This document shows, one piece after another, positions 1 to 8,970 of a stretch of 64,000 nucleotides of DNA (positions are counted from its first letter, which is position 1; each line of letters starts with the position of its first letter). Source of the stretch: Burkholderiales bacterium (GTDB taxonomy: Bacteria; Pseudomonadota; Gammaproteobacteria; Burkholderiales; Burkholderiaceae_C); the NCBI GenBank assembly GCA_947474755.1, contig CANJJE010000010.1, positions 45,275 through 109,274 of the forward strand, read 5' to 3'. A model generated the notes under the pieces. The model worked only from the letters and a program-made list of their open reading frames with translations. It did no database searches and was not told the origin of the DNA. A program made the position numbers and the translations under genes.

Positions 1-1147
1 AGTCGCCCGACACATAGCCCACCTTCAGGCGTTCACCCTGCGCCAATGGCCGCCACGCCGGCCGCGACGGCATGTGCTGCGGCAACAGCTGGCCAAATCC
101 CGCGTGCAGGTCGAAGAGGGCTCGGGGGTCTTCGTAAAGGTAGTTGGCGTTCAGCAGCATTTGCGAGTGCAGGTCCGGCCGGACACCCGACATCTCGATG
201 GCGCGCAGGCAGTGCGCCATGGCCTCCTGATGACGCCGCGACTGGAACAGCGTGCCACCGAGTTGCATGACGGAGTAGGCATCGAGGTCGAGTGCCGCCG
301 ATTTCTCGGCCAGTTCGCGGGCGGCATCGACGTGGCCAAAGCGCGTGAGCAGCGCTGCCAGCGAACGCATCACCACCGCATGAGGTGCATTGAGGGCGAG
401 CCACTTTTCATACACCTCGATGGCCAGCTTGTCGTCGCCCATGCCACGGAGGCAGGCCCCCAGATTGAGGCAGGTCTCGGGGTGCGTGGGGTCGATCGAC
501 AGGGCGTCGTTGAGCAACACCGCAGCCTCTGCCCGCCGTGTGGCGCGCATCAGCAGGACGGCGTGGTTGCGCAGCAGCGCAGGGTTCTTCGGGTCGAGCG
601 CGGCGGCGCGCGCAGCGCCTTCGATCACCTCGTCGCTGGGCGGCTCGTCCCGTGCGTGCTCGCTCGACTGGAAGGCGCGCAGCGCCAGTGCGTTGGCTCG
701 ATTGGCGTGCGCCACGGCCGAGCGAGGCGCCAGGGCCAACGCACGGTCGTACAGCGCAATCGCACCGTCGGCGTCGCCGCGCGTCTTGAGCACGATGCCC
801 AGGCTGACCATGGCGTCGACATACGCGGCATCGAGCGCGATGGCCTGTCGGTAGGCCGATTCGGCGCCGTCGAGGTTGCCCGCCGCCTTGTGCGCGCGGC
901 CCAGCGTGAAGTGATAGCGCGGCTCGCGTGGCGACCCTGCCACTGCCTTGCCCGCGCGTTCGACTGCTGCCGGCGCGTCCTTGGCAAGGATGGCCGCGAT
1001 GGCGAGCAGGTAGTTGGCTTCGGGTCGCAGGGCAGCGCGCTCGAGCGCAGGGGCCAGCAGCGCCTCGACGCCCTGGTGCTGGCCGCTGGCCAGAAGCCGC
1101 TGCGCCTGCAGCAGGCCATCGTGACCCGATGCTTTCAAAGTGGACAT
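1..1147 (-). CDS. TPR protein with start of an OGT/SPINDLY-like (GT41) glycosyltransferase domain, partial
   Basis: An uninterrupted minus-strand frame begins at the ATG at 1147 and runs off the window start, so the C-terminus is missing. The roughly 380 visible residues are a chain of TPR helix pairs (for example YHFTLGRAHKAAGNLDGAE and LGIVLKTRGDADGAIALY). They end in GERLKVGYVSGD, which is how the catalytic domain of O-GlcNAc-transferase/SPINDLY and the related HMW1C family usually opens. GT41 enzymes move a sugar from a nucleotide sugar to protein Ser/Thr or Asn in the cytoplasm. The gene starts 43 bases after the end of a TpsB porin gene. HMW1C-type enzymes are encoded beside their TpsB/TpsA partners and glycosylate the adhesin before secretion, and the position here suggests the same. 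The TPR and domain onset are seen; activity and target are inference. Confidence 0.8.
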   Translation of the reverse strand, partial: MSTLKASGHDGLLQAQRLLASGQHQGVEALLAPALERAALRPEANYLLAIAAILAKDAPAAVERAGKAVAGSPREPRYHFTLGRAHKAAGNLDGAESAYRQAIALDAAYVDAMVSLGIVLKTRGDADGAIALYDRALALAPRSAVAHANRANALALRAFQSSEHARDEPPSDEVIEGAARAAALDPKNPALLRNHAVLLMRATRRAEAAVLLNDALSIDPTHPETCLNLGACLRGMGDDKLAIEVYEKWLALNAPHAVVMRSLAALLTRFGHVDAARELAEKSAALDLDAYSVMQLGGTLFQSRRHQEAMAHCLRAIEMSGVRPDLHSQMLLNANYLYEDPRALFDLHAGFGQLLPQHMPSRPAWRPLAQGERLKVGYVSGD

Positions 1148-1190
1148 GCCCTACCCCGTCGAGGCCCCGTGACAGGCGCTGGCGCCAGAC

Positions 1191-2801
1191 CTAGAACTCG
1201 ATCACGCCGCTGGCATGCACCCGCGCGTTGCCTGCCCGTGTCTGCCCGGCAGCATGCAGCGGCCAGCCGACATCGAGCGACAGGCTGGCGAAGCGACGTG
1301 CCTGCAGGCGCAGCCCGAAGCCGACGCTGGTCAGCGTGTCGCGGTTGCGTTGGCCGGGCAGCGAGTCCTTGAGGCGCAGCCAGGCACCGTCGAAGAACGT
1401 GTGCGCCGTCAGCGACCCGAGCCAGGCCCCACCTTCGGGCGCCACGTTGCCGGTGCGCAGTTCGAGCGAGGTGCGCCAGGCCTTGTCGCCCACCGCAGTG
1501 GCATCGAGGTAGCCGCGCACGCTGTCGACGCCACCGGCCACGAACTGCTCGTTGCTGATCAGGGCCTGGTCGCTGAACTGACCTTCGAGGGAGCCGAACA
1601 GCGTGAAGCCGCGCGGCAGGTTCTGCGTGCGGGCGAGGTTGAGCTTGACGATCACGAAGTTGTTCTGTGCCTTGTAGCGCTTGTCGTCAAACTGCTGCTG
1701 CCGGCTGGCCAGCCCGCGCAGCGCGAAATTCAATCCGCCACCGGTCTGCCAGTAACCGTCCTTGTCGACCATCGTGGCGGCATAGCTGGCACCGAGCGGC
1801 AGGTAATGGATTGGCGTGCTGAAGCCGGCGTTGCCGCCGACGCTGACGCTTTCCATGAAGTCCTTGTAATCGGCGGACAGCGTGATGGAATGGTTCAGCG
1901 TCTCGGTGCCGTCAAGCAGCCAGATGCTGCGCAGGCCATAGATGCTGCCGCGTCCGAAAATGGTGGTGCCGCCTACCCCGGCAACGGTGTTGCTGTTGGA
2001 TCTGATGTACGAGAACACCAGCAGCCCGTTGCCGGTGGGCACGGTGTAGGAGCCCGAGAACACCTTGACCTCGCCGGTGTCTTCGGGCGACACCTGCACC
2101 TGGCCGCTGATGCTGTGTTCGCGCTGCCAGAGGTTGTCGTAGCGCAGCGAGGCCTGCAGCCGCGACTCGGTGGTGTTGGGGCTGGACTTGTTGTTGAGCT
2201 CCAGGCTGCCGTGCAGCGGAAACTTGTCTTCGACCGCCAGATCCACTTCGGTGGTGCCGGGCGCCTTGCCGGGGCGCAGCAGCGGCGTGACGCGGCGGTC
2301 GGCCGAGCGGTTGACGGTGGCGAGCTGCGCGGTCACCTCCCTGAAATTGGGCACTTCGCCCTCGGCCAGCGCGGGCACCTTGTCGAGGATGCGGCCCTGC
2401 GAGTAATACCGCGCGCCGACCACCCGCAGCCGGGACACCGGCGCCTGCAGCACCTGCAGCGTGACCACACCATCGATGATGCGCTGCTCGGGCGTGTCGA
2501 CCACCACCGTGCCGTAGCCGGCGTTGCGGTAGGCCGATTCCAGCGCGAGTCGCGCCGATTCGACGTCATCGACCGTGCGCCGTTCGCCCATGAATGGGTA
2601 GATTGCGCGCTCGATGCTTTCGATCGGCAGCACGGAGTTGCCTTCGACGCGGTACTCGAGGACGTCGAAACGAGGCGTCGACGGATCGGCAGGGGCTTCT
2701 GCCTGGGCGTGAACGCCGGCAGCGATCGACAGCAGCAGGCAAGCGGCGAGGTGTCGCCAGGCTGACGGCGACGGAGAACCATGACAACGGGAAACGGCCA
2801 T
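1191..2801 (-). CDS. Two-partner secretion outer-membrane transporter TpsB (ShlB/FhaC/HecB family)
   Basis: A 536-residue protein with a Sec signal peptide (hydrophobic AACLLLSIAAG, likely cut after VHA). A POTRA segment follows at about residues 45-120 (FDVLEYRVEGNSVLP onward) and a second at about 120-195. A C-terminal 16-strand beta-barrel then carries the conserved V-R-G-Y of the L6 loop (AGGVDSVRGYLDA). FhaC-type porins thread a large TpsA exoprotein across the outer membrane. The ATG at 2801 has GGAAGA upstream. No TpsA gene is visible in the window; it could lie beyond the left edge after the glycosyltransferase gene. The gene is colinear with the type II-like secretion genes upstream. 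Confidence 0.88.
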   Translation of the reverse strand: MAVSRCHGSPSPSAWRHLAACLLLSIAAGVHAQAEAPADPSTPRFDVLEYRVEGNSVLPIESIERAIYPFMGERRTVDDVESARLALESAYRNAGYGTVVVDTPEQRIIDGVVTLQVLQAPVSRLRVVGARYYSQGRILDKVPALAEGEVPNFREVTAQLATVNRSADRRVTPLLRPGKAPGTTEVDLAVEDKFPLHGSLELNNKSSPNTTESRLQASLRYDNLWQREHSISGQVQVSPEDTGEVKVFSGSYTVPTGNGLLVFSYIRSNSNTVAGVGGTTIFGRGSIYGLRSIWLLDGTETLNHSITLSADYKDFMESVSVGGNAGFSTPIHYLPLGASYAATMVDKDGYWQTGGGLNFALRGLASRQQQFDDKRYKAQNNFVIVKLNLARTQNLPRGFTLFGSLEGQFSDQALISNEQFVAGGVDSVRGYLDATAVGDKAWRTSLELRTGNVAPEGGAWLGSLTAHTFFDGAWLRLKDSLPGQRNRDTLTSVGFGLRLQARRFASLSLDVGWPLHAAGQTRAGNARVHASGVIEF

Positions 2802-2864
2802 CCGGTGGATTCTTCCTTCACTTCATGACAAAACGTCGAGGCTTTGTGACAACGTGAGCCGAGG

Positions 2865-3416
2865 TCAGGGCTCGAGGAATGGTGCGCGCCCAGGCGCTGA
2901 CGCCGCAGCAGGCGTCGTCGCTGGCGCGAGCGCTTCGCCCCCACCTGGCGCCATGAAGCGCCACTCGCGGTAAGACAGTGCAGGCGGCGGCGAAAAACGG
3001 GGGTCGACAAACTGACGCGGAAAGGGCTTGCGGTCCGACAGGCTGTGCACGCCCACGATGCCGCCATCGGGAAGCCGGATGAGGCCCCACTGCGAGTCAC
3101 CGGTCATCGGGTCGATGTAGAGGCGGCGCAGGTGGCGCGCGGGCGTGATGCTGCGGTCATCGTGCAGCAGCTCTTCGAGCCCGCGTGGATAGGGCTGCGC
3201 GGGATCGGTCGCAGCCGCCCGATATCGTTCGATGGCAGCGGCGAACTGACGGCCGACGAAGACCAGTTCACGCTCGTCGTCGCGCTGTTTCGCGACGCTC
3301 CAGACCACGCCGGCCACCGCAGCGGTGATCGCCAGCACGCTGATGAGAAACAGCACGCCCAGATAGGTGAAGCCGCGGCCGCGCTGCTGGGTTCGCCCTC
3401 GTCGAGACAGCGCCAT
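2865..3416 (-). CDS. Pseudopilin-like protein lacking the +5 glutamate
   Basis: A 183-residue protein with a short basic leader, then GFTYLGVLFLISVLAI, a class III (type IV prepilin-like) signal followed by one hydrophobic helix. Unlike the two pseudopilins upstream (GFTLIE), position +5 after the cleavage glycine is glycine, not glutamate, a feature known from tip-located minor pseudopilins of the GspK type. The globular part has a DPMTGDSQWG stretch and a Pro/Ala-rich tail. It starts 4 bases after the LuxR-type regulator gene and is followed by tpsB. I infer a minor or tip pseudopilin of the local secretion system. Confidence 0.7.
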   Translation of the reverse strand: MALSRRGRTQQRGRGFTYLGVLFLISVLAITAAVAGVVWSVAKQRDDERELVFVGRQFAAAIERYRAAATDPAQPYPRGLEELLHDDRSITPARHLRRLYIDPMTGDSQWGLIRLPDGGIVGVHSLSDRKPFPRQFVDPRFSPPPALSYREWRFMAPGGGEALAPATTPAAASAPGRAPFLEP

Positions 3417-3420
3417 GACG

Positions 3421-4194
3421 TCAGTCGGGGCTGAGGATGCCCAGGCTCATGGCACGCGAGATGGCATGCGTGCGGGTGTTCGAGTCGAGCTTTCGCAGGA
3501 TCGCCTGGACGTGGTTCTTGATCGTCCAGGGGCTGCAGCTCAGCAGCTCGGCAATTTCGGAATTGGTCTTCCCGTTCTTGATGAGGTTGAGGATCTCCTC
3601 CTGCCTGGGCGTGACCAGGCGACCCGAGCGCTGGGTCGTCGAACCGGCCGCTTCGCGTTCGGTGGCCAGCACCCGCAGGAAGGCCTTGTGCAGATGGGGC
3701 ACCAGCAGTTCCAGCAGGTATACGAGCCGCTCGTCGAGTTCACCCGACAGCCTCGAGAACACGTAGAAAGCTTCGTACTTGCCACGCGTGCCCATCACCA
3801 GTTGCGCGGCCAGGTTCTTCAACTCGTTGTCGGTCACGAGCATCAGCAGCTCGTCGTCGGCCGGCTTGCCACTGGCGAAAGGGCAGAAGACGACGCTGGA
3901 CCGATTGCCTTCGGCCGCCGCCAGCAGACGCGGCATCAGGCCGTTCAGCGGGTCGGCGACGATGTCGAAATGTTCCTGCCGGAAATACCGGCTGGCGCTG
4001 AATCGATGCATCGACATGCCTTGTCGGGAACCATCCTCGATGCCGCAGATCAGGATTTCGTGCGGGATCAATGACTGGACGGAACTCTGGCTCCAGACAA
4101 AGAACTGATGACGGCTCGACACGAGGAATGAGGCCTCGACGGCATCGGCATATCGGCCACGGTCGGTGTCGTTCAATCGGGGCTGTTGACTCAC
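3421..4194 (-). CDS. LuxR-type transcriptional regulator (EpsA-like)
   Basis: A 257-residue protein from a GTG at 4194 that is preceded by GAGGAAG. The C-terminal 65 residues are a GerE/LuxR helix-turn-helix (LVTPRQEEILNLIKNGKTN, then LLSCSPWTIKNHVQAILRKL). The N-terminal part (YADAVEASFLVSSRHQFFVW onward) resembles the sensory half of EpsA-type regulators that accompany exopolysaccharide and exosortase loci in Burkholderiales. There is no receiver domain. It is embedded between pseudopilin genes, so it probably controls this secretion/adhesin locus. The ligand is unknown and the EpsA assignment is from memory of the family only. Confidence 0.75.
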   Translation of the reverse strand: MSQQPRLNDTDRGRYADAVEASFLVSSRHQFFVWSQSSVQSLIPHEILICGIEDGSRQGMSMHRFSASRYFRQEHFDIVADPLNGLMPRLLAAAEGNRSSVVFCPFASGKPADDELLMLVTDNELKNLAAQLVMGTRGKYEAFYVFSRLSGELDERLVYLLELLVPHLHKAFLRVLATEREAAGSTTQRSGRLVTPRQEEILNLIKNGKTNSEIAELLSCSPWTIKNHVQAILRKLDSNTRTHAISRAMSLGILSPD

Positions 4195-4341
4195 GTTGGA
4201 ACTTCCTCGTAGCCACGCGCGAAGCGCAGGCGAAAAGCGCCCCGCATTCGTATCGCGTGTGAAGCCCGGACAGTAAACGTCGAAGGTGACAGTTTGTTGA
4301 TTTCCGCAACCGCAGGGCTCACGAAGTGATCGGCATGCCGA

Positions 4342-4749
4342 TCACCAGCTCTCGTAAGGCTCGCCGTCGAGGCTGTTGCCGGGCGCGCCGCTGCGCACGT
4401 CGTACACGCCTTCGCGCACTTCACCTTCGGGCGGTGGCAGCGTGATCCAGGTCGATGAACTTTCGGTGATGGGGTCGGGCGGAACGCTGCGCAGGTAGCG
4501 CTTTTCAGCCAGCTCGTCCAGGGTCTGCGGGTAGCGGCCGCGGTCGGCGACGTACTTGTCGATCGCGTCGCGCATGATGTGAAGATCCTGCTTCAAGACG
4601 GCTTCACGGCTGCGTTCGACGCTGTTGAAGTAGCGAGGCAGCGCCAGGCTCAGCAGGCTCGCGATGATGGCCATCACCACCATCAACTCGATCAGCGTGA
4701 AACCCGTGGTGCGGTTCAACCGTGGCGTCCTCAGATGCACGCCGCTCAC
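4342..4749 (-). CDS. GspG-like pseudopilin (second of three)
   Basis: Class III signal GFTLIELMVVMAIIASL with glutamate at +5, followed by a short major-pseudopilin fold (LHIMRDAIDKYVADRGRYPQ and SVPPDPITESSSTW). I place the start at the GTG at 4749, which overlaps the TGA of the preceding gene (GTGA), giving about 135 residues; a GTG at 4740 is an alternative. The longer upstream reading is a shadow of the preceding gene. The conserved DP near the middle and the RYP motif are typical of GspG. Role: periplasmic pseudopilus subunit of the type II-like system. Confidence 0.82.
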   Translation of the reverse strand: MSGVHLRTPRLNRTTGFTLIELMVVMAIIASLLSLALPRYFNSVERSREAVLKQDLHIMRDAIDKYVADRGRYPQTLDELAEKRYLRSVPPDPITESSSTWITLPPPEGEVREGVYDVRSGAPGNSLDGEPYESW

Positions 4750-5267
4750 CACTCGCGGTACGGCCGACCGCCGATGCTGGTCTTCGGTGACAGCGAATAC
4801 ACATCGAACACATCGCGGCCAGGCTGCGGGTTGTCGGCGCTGCTCTCGTAGCTGCGCAGGCCCCACGACGCATCGGCCGGGAGTTCCGGGTCGGCCATCG
4901 GGTCGCGCGGCAGGCGCCTCAGGAAGTAGAGCTTCTTCGCCTGCGCGCTGCCGGCATCGGGCACACCCTCGACCAATGCGCTCAGCGTCGGCGGATAGCC
5001 CGACTCGTCGGCAGCCTTGGCAATGCGCCCGCTATCGGCGGCCACCTTGTAGGCATCGATCGCCTCGCGGATCTGCCGCAGTGAACTGCGCAGCTCCTGC
5101 TCCTGCGTGCGCTGAACGGCCAGGCTGGCAAGACTCATCGCGCCGCCGGCCAGCAAGGCCAGGATGGCGACGGTGATCAGCAGCTCGATCAGCGTGAAGC
5201 CGCGGATGCGAAACCTCACGGCGCACCGCTGCGAGGGGACACGGCTGCACATTCCCATGGGTCTCAT
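4746..5267 (-). CDS. GspG/GspH-like pseudopilin (first after the secretin)
   Basis: A 173-residue protein with GFTLIELLITVAILALLAGG after a basic leader, so a canonical prepilin peptidase site with E5. The body (LRQIREAIDAYKVAADSG, LPRDPMADPELPADASWG) follows the major pseudopilin pattern. The ATG at 5267 overlaps the stop of the secretin gene by four bases (ATGA), indicating translational coupling. It is a close relative of the next gene downstream, probably a tandem duplicate. Confidence 0.83.
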   Translation of the reverse strand: MRPMGMCSRVPSQRCAVRFRIRGFTLIELLITVAILALLAGGAMSLASLAVQRTQEQELRSSLRQIREAIDAYKVAADSGRIAKAADESGYPPTLSALVEGVPDAGSAQAKKLYFLRRLPRDPMADPELPADASWGLRSYESSADNPQPGRDVFDVYSLSPKTSIGGRPYREW

Positions 5268-7255
5268 GGTGTCGCAGGCGGCGTGGGTGGCGACACTTCG
5301 GTCACCGGCTCGGGCTCGGGCTCGGGCTCCTGGGCTTGCTCCGGGTCGGACGCATCACCACCACCACCACGACGCACGCCACCGCCCGCCGGCATCGCCA
5401 GCTTTCCAGCGCCGTGCACACGCAGCGGCAGCGCGCCGACCGCCGCTTCGGTGCCGCCCAGGTGCTCGTTGCGATCGGGTGTGCCGGTGGCCAGGTTGCG
5501 CACCACACGCGGCGTGATCAGCAGCACGATCTCGGTCTTGCTGCGGTCGCTTTTCTCGCTGGAGAACAGACGGCCCAGCACCGGCAGGTCGATCAGCCAG
5601 GGCACACCCGTGGCCGCCTGCCGATCCTCATCGCTGATCAAGCCCGCCAGCGCCTGGGTTTCGCCATCCTTCAGCCGCAGCGCGGTGGTGGCCAGGCGAG
5701 TACCGATCTGGTAGGTCAAGCTGCCTGAACGGCTGCGCACTTCGCGCACGATGTTGCTGACTTCCAGGCTGACCTTGACGCCGACCTCGTTGTCGAGAAA
5801 CACATTCGGCTCGACATCGAGCTTGAGCCCCACGTCGAGATATGTCACCGATTCGGACACACCGACGTTGGCGGTGGCCGTGGTGGTGATCACCGGCACC
5901 CGGTCGCCGATCAGGATCTGCGCCTTGTTGCGGTTCTTCACCCGGATACGCGGGTTGGCGAGGATGTTGGTGTCGCCGTTCTCGGCGCGCAGGTTCACCG
6001 AAGGGTTGTCGATGCCGATGCTGGAGCCGCGGATCCTGCGCAGCCGATCGGCCGTCAGCTGCGTGGTGGTCAAGGTGTTGTTCTGCACCGTGGTGTTGCC
6101 GGTGGCGGTGGACACCACCGTCGCCGGGTTCGGCACGATGTTCAGCAGCGTGAACTTGCCCGGGGTTTCGACGCCGATCTCGGTCAAGCGGGAGCGCTTG
6201 ACTTCGAGCACCTCGACATCGAGCAGCACTTCGGGTTCGGCCAGGTCCTGCTCCGCGATCAGCTTGCCCGCCAGCGCGATGGCGGCCGGGGTGTCGCGCA
6301 TGGTCAGGCTGTTGAGCTTTTCGTCGGCATACAGGTCCTTGGTCTTCAGCACGGTCTTCAGCATCGTGAACACCGTCTTGGCCTCGGCATTGGCGAGGTA
6401 GAAGGTCTTGACGCTCAGGTCCCGGTAGTCCTTCTGCTTGGCGGCAGTGTTCGGGTAGATCAGCACCGTGTTGTCGTTGAGCACCTTTCGCTCGAGCTGG
6501 TTGGTCACCGTCAGCACACCCACCACGTCATCGATGCTCAGGTTGGCCACCGACAAGGTGACCTTGATGTCGGGCTTCACTTCGCGGTCGAACACGAAAT
6601 TGATGCCGGTGGTGCGCGAGAGCGCGTCGAACACGGCCTTCAGGTTCGCGTCGCGGAAGTCGAGCGTGACCGGCTTGCGCAGGCTGGCTTTCAGCGTGGG
6701 CGGCAGCGCGTCGGCGGAGCGCCCGGCCTGCTCGTCGATCTGGCGCTTCAAGGCCAGCGCACGCGCCTGCGTCGGGTTTTCAGACAGCACCTGGCGCAGC
6801 CGCTGCATCGCCTCGTCGCGCCGGTCTCGTGCCATCAGTGCCTGGGCTTCGTCGACACGTTGCTGCTGACGACGCAGAGATTCCACATCTTCCAGGCCTG
6901 CTCGCCCGCGCAGGTTGCCTGCATCGAGGGCGAGCACCCGTCGGTACAGCGCAGTGGCGTCTTCAAGCTGGCCGGCGTTGCGCAAGCTGTCGGCCTTCGC
7001 GAGCCATTGCCCGATCTGCGTCTCGCGCTGGCGGATCACCAGCATCCGGTACTTCCGGTTGTCGGGCTCGAGGCCGATGCCTTTCTCGATCTGCGACAAG
7101 CCCTCCTCGACCTGGCCCTTGTCGATCAGCTGCTGGCCCTCGCGCACGAATTCGCTGCCGGGCGCACAGGCCGTCAGCACGGTGGCAGCGATCAATGCAA
7201 TCCAGCAGGAGGCGGCGGATCGTGCGGGTGAATGTGGCTTGTGCAACACGCTCAT
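5264..7255 (-). CDS. gspD: Secretin (GspD/MshL-like) with N-terminal TPR region
   Basis: A 663-residue outer-membrane secretin. The lipoprotein signal ends in LTAC (lipid Cys near residue 30). TPR-like repeats follow (residues about 35-165). An STN-type domain comes next (TLDFRDANLKAVFDALSRT, INFVFDREVKPDIKVTLSV), then N-domains and a C-terminal secretin core (VPVITTTATANVGVSESVTY ... GLISDEDRQ ... VPWLIDLPVLGRLFSS). It ends in a Pro/Glu-rich tail. The TPR plus STN layout is closer to MSHA/type IV-pilus-like or 'secretion system X' secretins than to classical GspD. The gene overlaps its neighbours at both ends by four bases. Confidence 0.9.
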   Translation of the reverse strand: MSVLHKPHSPARSAASCWIALIAATVLTACAPGSEFVREGQQLIDKGQVEEGLSQIEKGIGLEPDNRKYRMLVIRQRETQIGQWLAKADSLRNAGQLEDATALYRRVLALDAGNLRGRAGLEDVESLRRQQQRVDEAQALMARDRRDEAMQRLRQVLSENPTQARALALKRQIDEQAGRSADALPPTLKASLRKPVTLDFRDANLKAVFDALSRTTGINFVFDREVKPDIKVTLSVANLSIDDVVGVLTVTNQLERKVLNDNTVLIYPNTAAKQKDYRDLSVKTFYLANAEAKTVFTMLKTVLKTKDLYADEKLNSLTMRDTPAAIALAGKLIAEQDLAEPEVLLDVEVLEVKRSRLTEIGVETPGKFTLLNIVPNPATVVSTATGNTTVQNNTLTTTQLTADRLRRIRGSSIGIDNPSVNLRAENGDTNILANPRIRVKNRNKAQILIGDRVPVITTTATANVGVSESVTYLDVGLKLDVEPNVFLDNEVGVKVSLEVSNIVREVRSRSGSLTYQIGTRLATTALRLKDGETQALAGLISDEDRQAATGVPWLIDLPVLGRLFSSEKSDRSKTEIVLLITPRVVRNLATGTPDRNEHLGGTEAAVGALPLRVHGAGKLAMPAGGGVRRGGGGDASDPEQAQEPEPEPEPVTEVSPPTPPATP

Positions 7256-7803
7256 CCCCCACTGCGGAAAGTGACGGTCATGCTCTCGTTGAGCGGCAGG
7301 TAGGTCAAGGTCATGTGCTTCTCGTTCATCTGCTCGACGCGGTAGACCGCATCGACGGTGTCCCCGGCCTTGACCGGCAGGACGCGGTCGCCCTGGGTGA
7401 AGAAAGTGGTGCGAACCCCGTCTTCCGACAGCCCTCCCAGGTAGGCGTAGGGGAATGGCGGTGCCACGGGAGCCGGTGGCGGCTCGGCGACGACCCTGGC
7501 AGCGGGTGGCTGCCAGGACACAGGGTCGAACAGGCTCGCCTGGGATGCGCCGTCCACATCGGCGTCGTCGGCCAGGGAGCGTTGCCGCGCGTCGAGCCGG
7601 CCGAGTTGCACGCTGGTGGCCGAGGCGTCGGGCGCGGAATTCGATGCGGTGGATCGCGGCGTGACGCGCAGACGGGACGACGGCGCCGCTGCGGGCTCGA
7701 CCACCTCGGCGTCGCTGCCCATCAGCGCGACCACGCGTTCACCGATCAAGGCACTGCCGACCACGACGATCAGCACGGCGATGCGCTTGCGGGCGGGTGT
7801 CAT
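7252..7803 (-). CDS. GspC/PilP-like inner-membrane protein
   Basis: 183 residues from the ATG at 7803. One N-terminal transmembrane helix (RIAVLIVVVGSALIGERVVAL), a long Pro/Ala-rich linker, then a small C-terminal domain (FPYAYLGGLSEDGVRTTFF, VKAGDTVDAVYRVEQMNEKH) like the homology region of GspC/PilP, which contacts the secretin N-domains. It ends with a four-base overlap with the secretin gene. Homologues carry odd database names such as 'secretion system X translation initiation factor'; nothing here suggests translation. The role is inferred from topology and order. Confidence 0.65.
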   Translation of the reverse strand: MTPARKRIAVLIVVVGSALIGERVVALMGSDAEVVEPAAAPSSRLRVTPRSTASNSAPDASATSVQLGRLDARQRSLADDADVDGASQASLFDPVSWQPPAARVVAEPPPAPVAPPFPYAYLGGLSEDGVRTTFFTQGDRVLPVKAGDTVDAVYRVEQMNEKHMTLTYLPLNESMTVTFRSGG

Positions 7804-7822
7804 CTCGGCCACGGCACGGTAC

Positions 7823-8446
7823 TCAGTTCGCGGTGGTCGCGGCGACGCTCGCCGAACCCACCACCGCCACACTCGCCGACGAGGTCGCAGGCTTGGCCAG
7901 GAACAGCACGAAGCGCAGCTGCGCGTCGAGCAGCGGCGACTTCGGATCGCTGCGGCGCAGGCTCACCTCGTCGAGTGCGAGCGTCGGCATTTCTCGAAGC
8001 GCATCGCGGCTGAATCGGCGCAGCGCCCGGTAATCGGCCTTGATCGGCAGCTGGATCGAATAGCGGGCCAGGGGCTCGGCGGTCTCGCTCGAGAGCTTGA
8101 ACTCGGCCTGGTCGAGCGTGAATCCCCTGCGCTGAGCGGCCGCTTGCAGGCGTGCCAAGGACGGGGCGATGTCGCGCTCGCCCCCGAAGCGCTGCTCGAA
8201 GGCGGCGAGTTGCTGGCGGGGTGTCGGGTCGGCCGCTGCCGTTGACATCGCTCGCGCCGCAGCGCGCTGTGCCAGCAGATCGCTGTCGGCGTCGAGCCGC
8301 TGCGCGTCGGCATGCATCGGCTGGATCAGGCTCCAGAGACCGATCGCACAGGCCAGGCCGAGTGCCAGCCCGACCCAGCCTGGCAGGCCGATGCCACGCA
8401 GCCACTGGGCGCCCTGCCAGCGCAGCTGCGTCAAGGTTGCCGCCAT
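7823..8446 (-). CDS. PilO/GspM-like assembly-platform protein
   Basis: 207 residues: a short cytoplasmic N-terminus, one transmembrane helix (GWVGLALGLACAIGLWSL), a coiled-coil-prone stretch, and a periplasmic ferredoxin-like fold (FTLDQAEFKLSSETAEPLAR, PIKADYRALRRFSRDAL). This matches PilO/GspM proteins, which join PilN/GspL in the inner-membrane platform. Its start overlaps the end of the PilN-like gene by 16 bases. Family assignment rests on topology and order. Confidence 0.62.
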   Translation of the reverse strand: MAATLTQLRWQGAQWLRGIGLPGWVGLALGLACAIGLWSLIQPMHADAQRLDADSDLLAQRAAARAMSTAAADPTPRQQLAAFEQRFGGERDIAPSLARLQAAAQRRGFTLDQAEFKLSSETAEPLARYSIQLPIKADYRALRRFSRDALREMPTLALDEVSLRRSDPKSPLLDAQLRFVLFLAKPATSSASVAVVGSASVAATTAN

Positions 8447-8970
8447 GTCGCCGCCAAGGTGAAGGACACCACCGACACGCCGTCGCGCACCGCCGTGCTG
8501 TAGCCCAGCAGATGGACCTGCCGCAGCGCAGGCTGCGCGGCCATGCGCTCGACATAGGCCAGCAGCTCGGCCATCGACCTCGCTTCGCCCGCCAGGCGCA
8601 GCGAACGGTCGCGCGCATTCGGCGTCAGCGACAGCACGCCGAGCCCGCGCGCATCGGCCGCCTCGACGGCATCGAACAGATCAGCCCAGGGCACCGAGAG
8701 CTGATCGATGACGGCATTGGCGCGGCGGATCGCTGCCAGCGTCGCGGCGTCGGGCGGCGCGGCGGCGCGCCGAGGACTGTCGGCCTGCAGGCGGCCCTGC
8801 AGATGCGCGTTGCGGCTTTGCGCCAGTTCCCAGCTCTGGGCTGCGCGGCTGTAGGCCTCGGAGGTCAGGATGACAGCAGGCACGGCCGCTGCCAGCAGCA
8901 GCCAGCCGATCCAGCGCGCGCGCGATGCGGGCGCGCGCTTGAAATCGAGTTGCAAGGCGGCAGTCGTCAT
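8431..8970 (-). CDS. PilN/GspL-C-like assembly-platform protein
   Basis: 179 residues from the ATG at 8970, which forms an ATGA overlap with the upstream gene. It has an N-terminal transmembrane helix (WIGWLLLAAAVPAVILTS), then a periplasmic coiled segment and a small alpha/beta domain (VPWADLFDAVEAADARGLGV, RSMAELLAYVERMAAQPAL). The V-P-W-x-x-L-F/L motif after the helix is typical of PilN proteins. The longer upstream reading is a shadow of the preceding gene. Confidence 0.65.
   Translation of the reverse strand: MTTAALQLDFKRAPASRARWIGWLLLAAAVPAVILTSEAYSRAAQSWELAQSRNAHLQGRLQADSPRRAAAPPDAATLAAIRRANAVIDQLSVPWADLFDAVEAADARGLGVLSLTPNARDRSLRLAGEARSMAELLAYVERMAAQPALRQVHLLGYSTAVRDGVSVVSFTLAATWRQP

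Noticed and set aside
74..1372. Long plus-strand open frame of 432 codons opposite the glycosyltransferase and TpsB genes
   Set aside because: Antisense to a clear TPR/GT41 frame and the end of tpsB; no recognisable domains and composition typical of high-GC shadow frames.
5330..5400. CACCAC-rich run resembling a microsatellite or His-tag
   Set aside because: It lies inside the secretin gene on the minus strand and encodes a Gly/Val-rich stretch; no separate feature.
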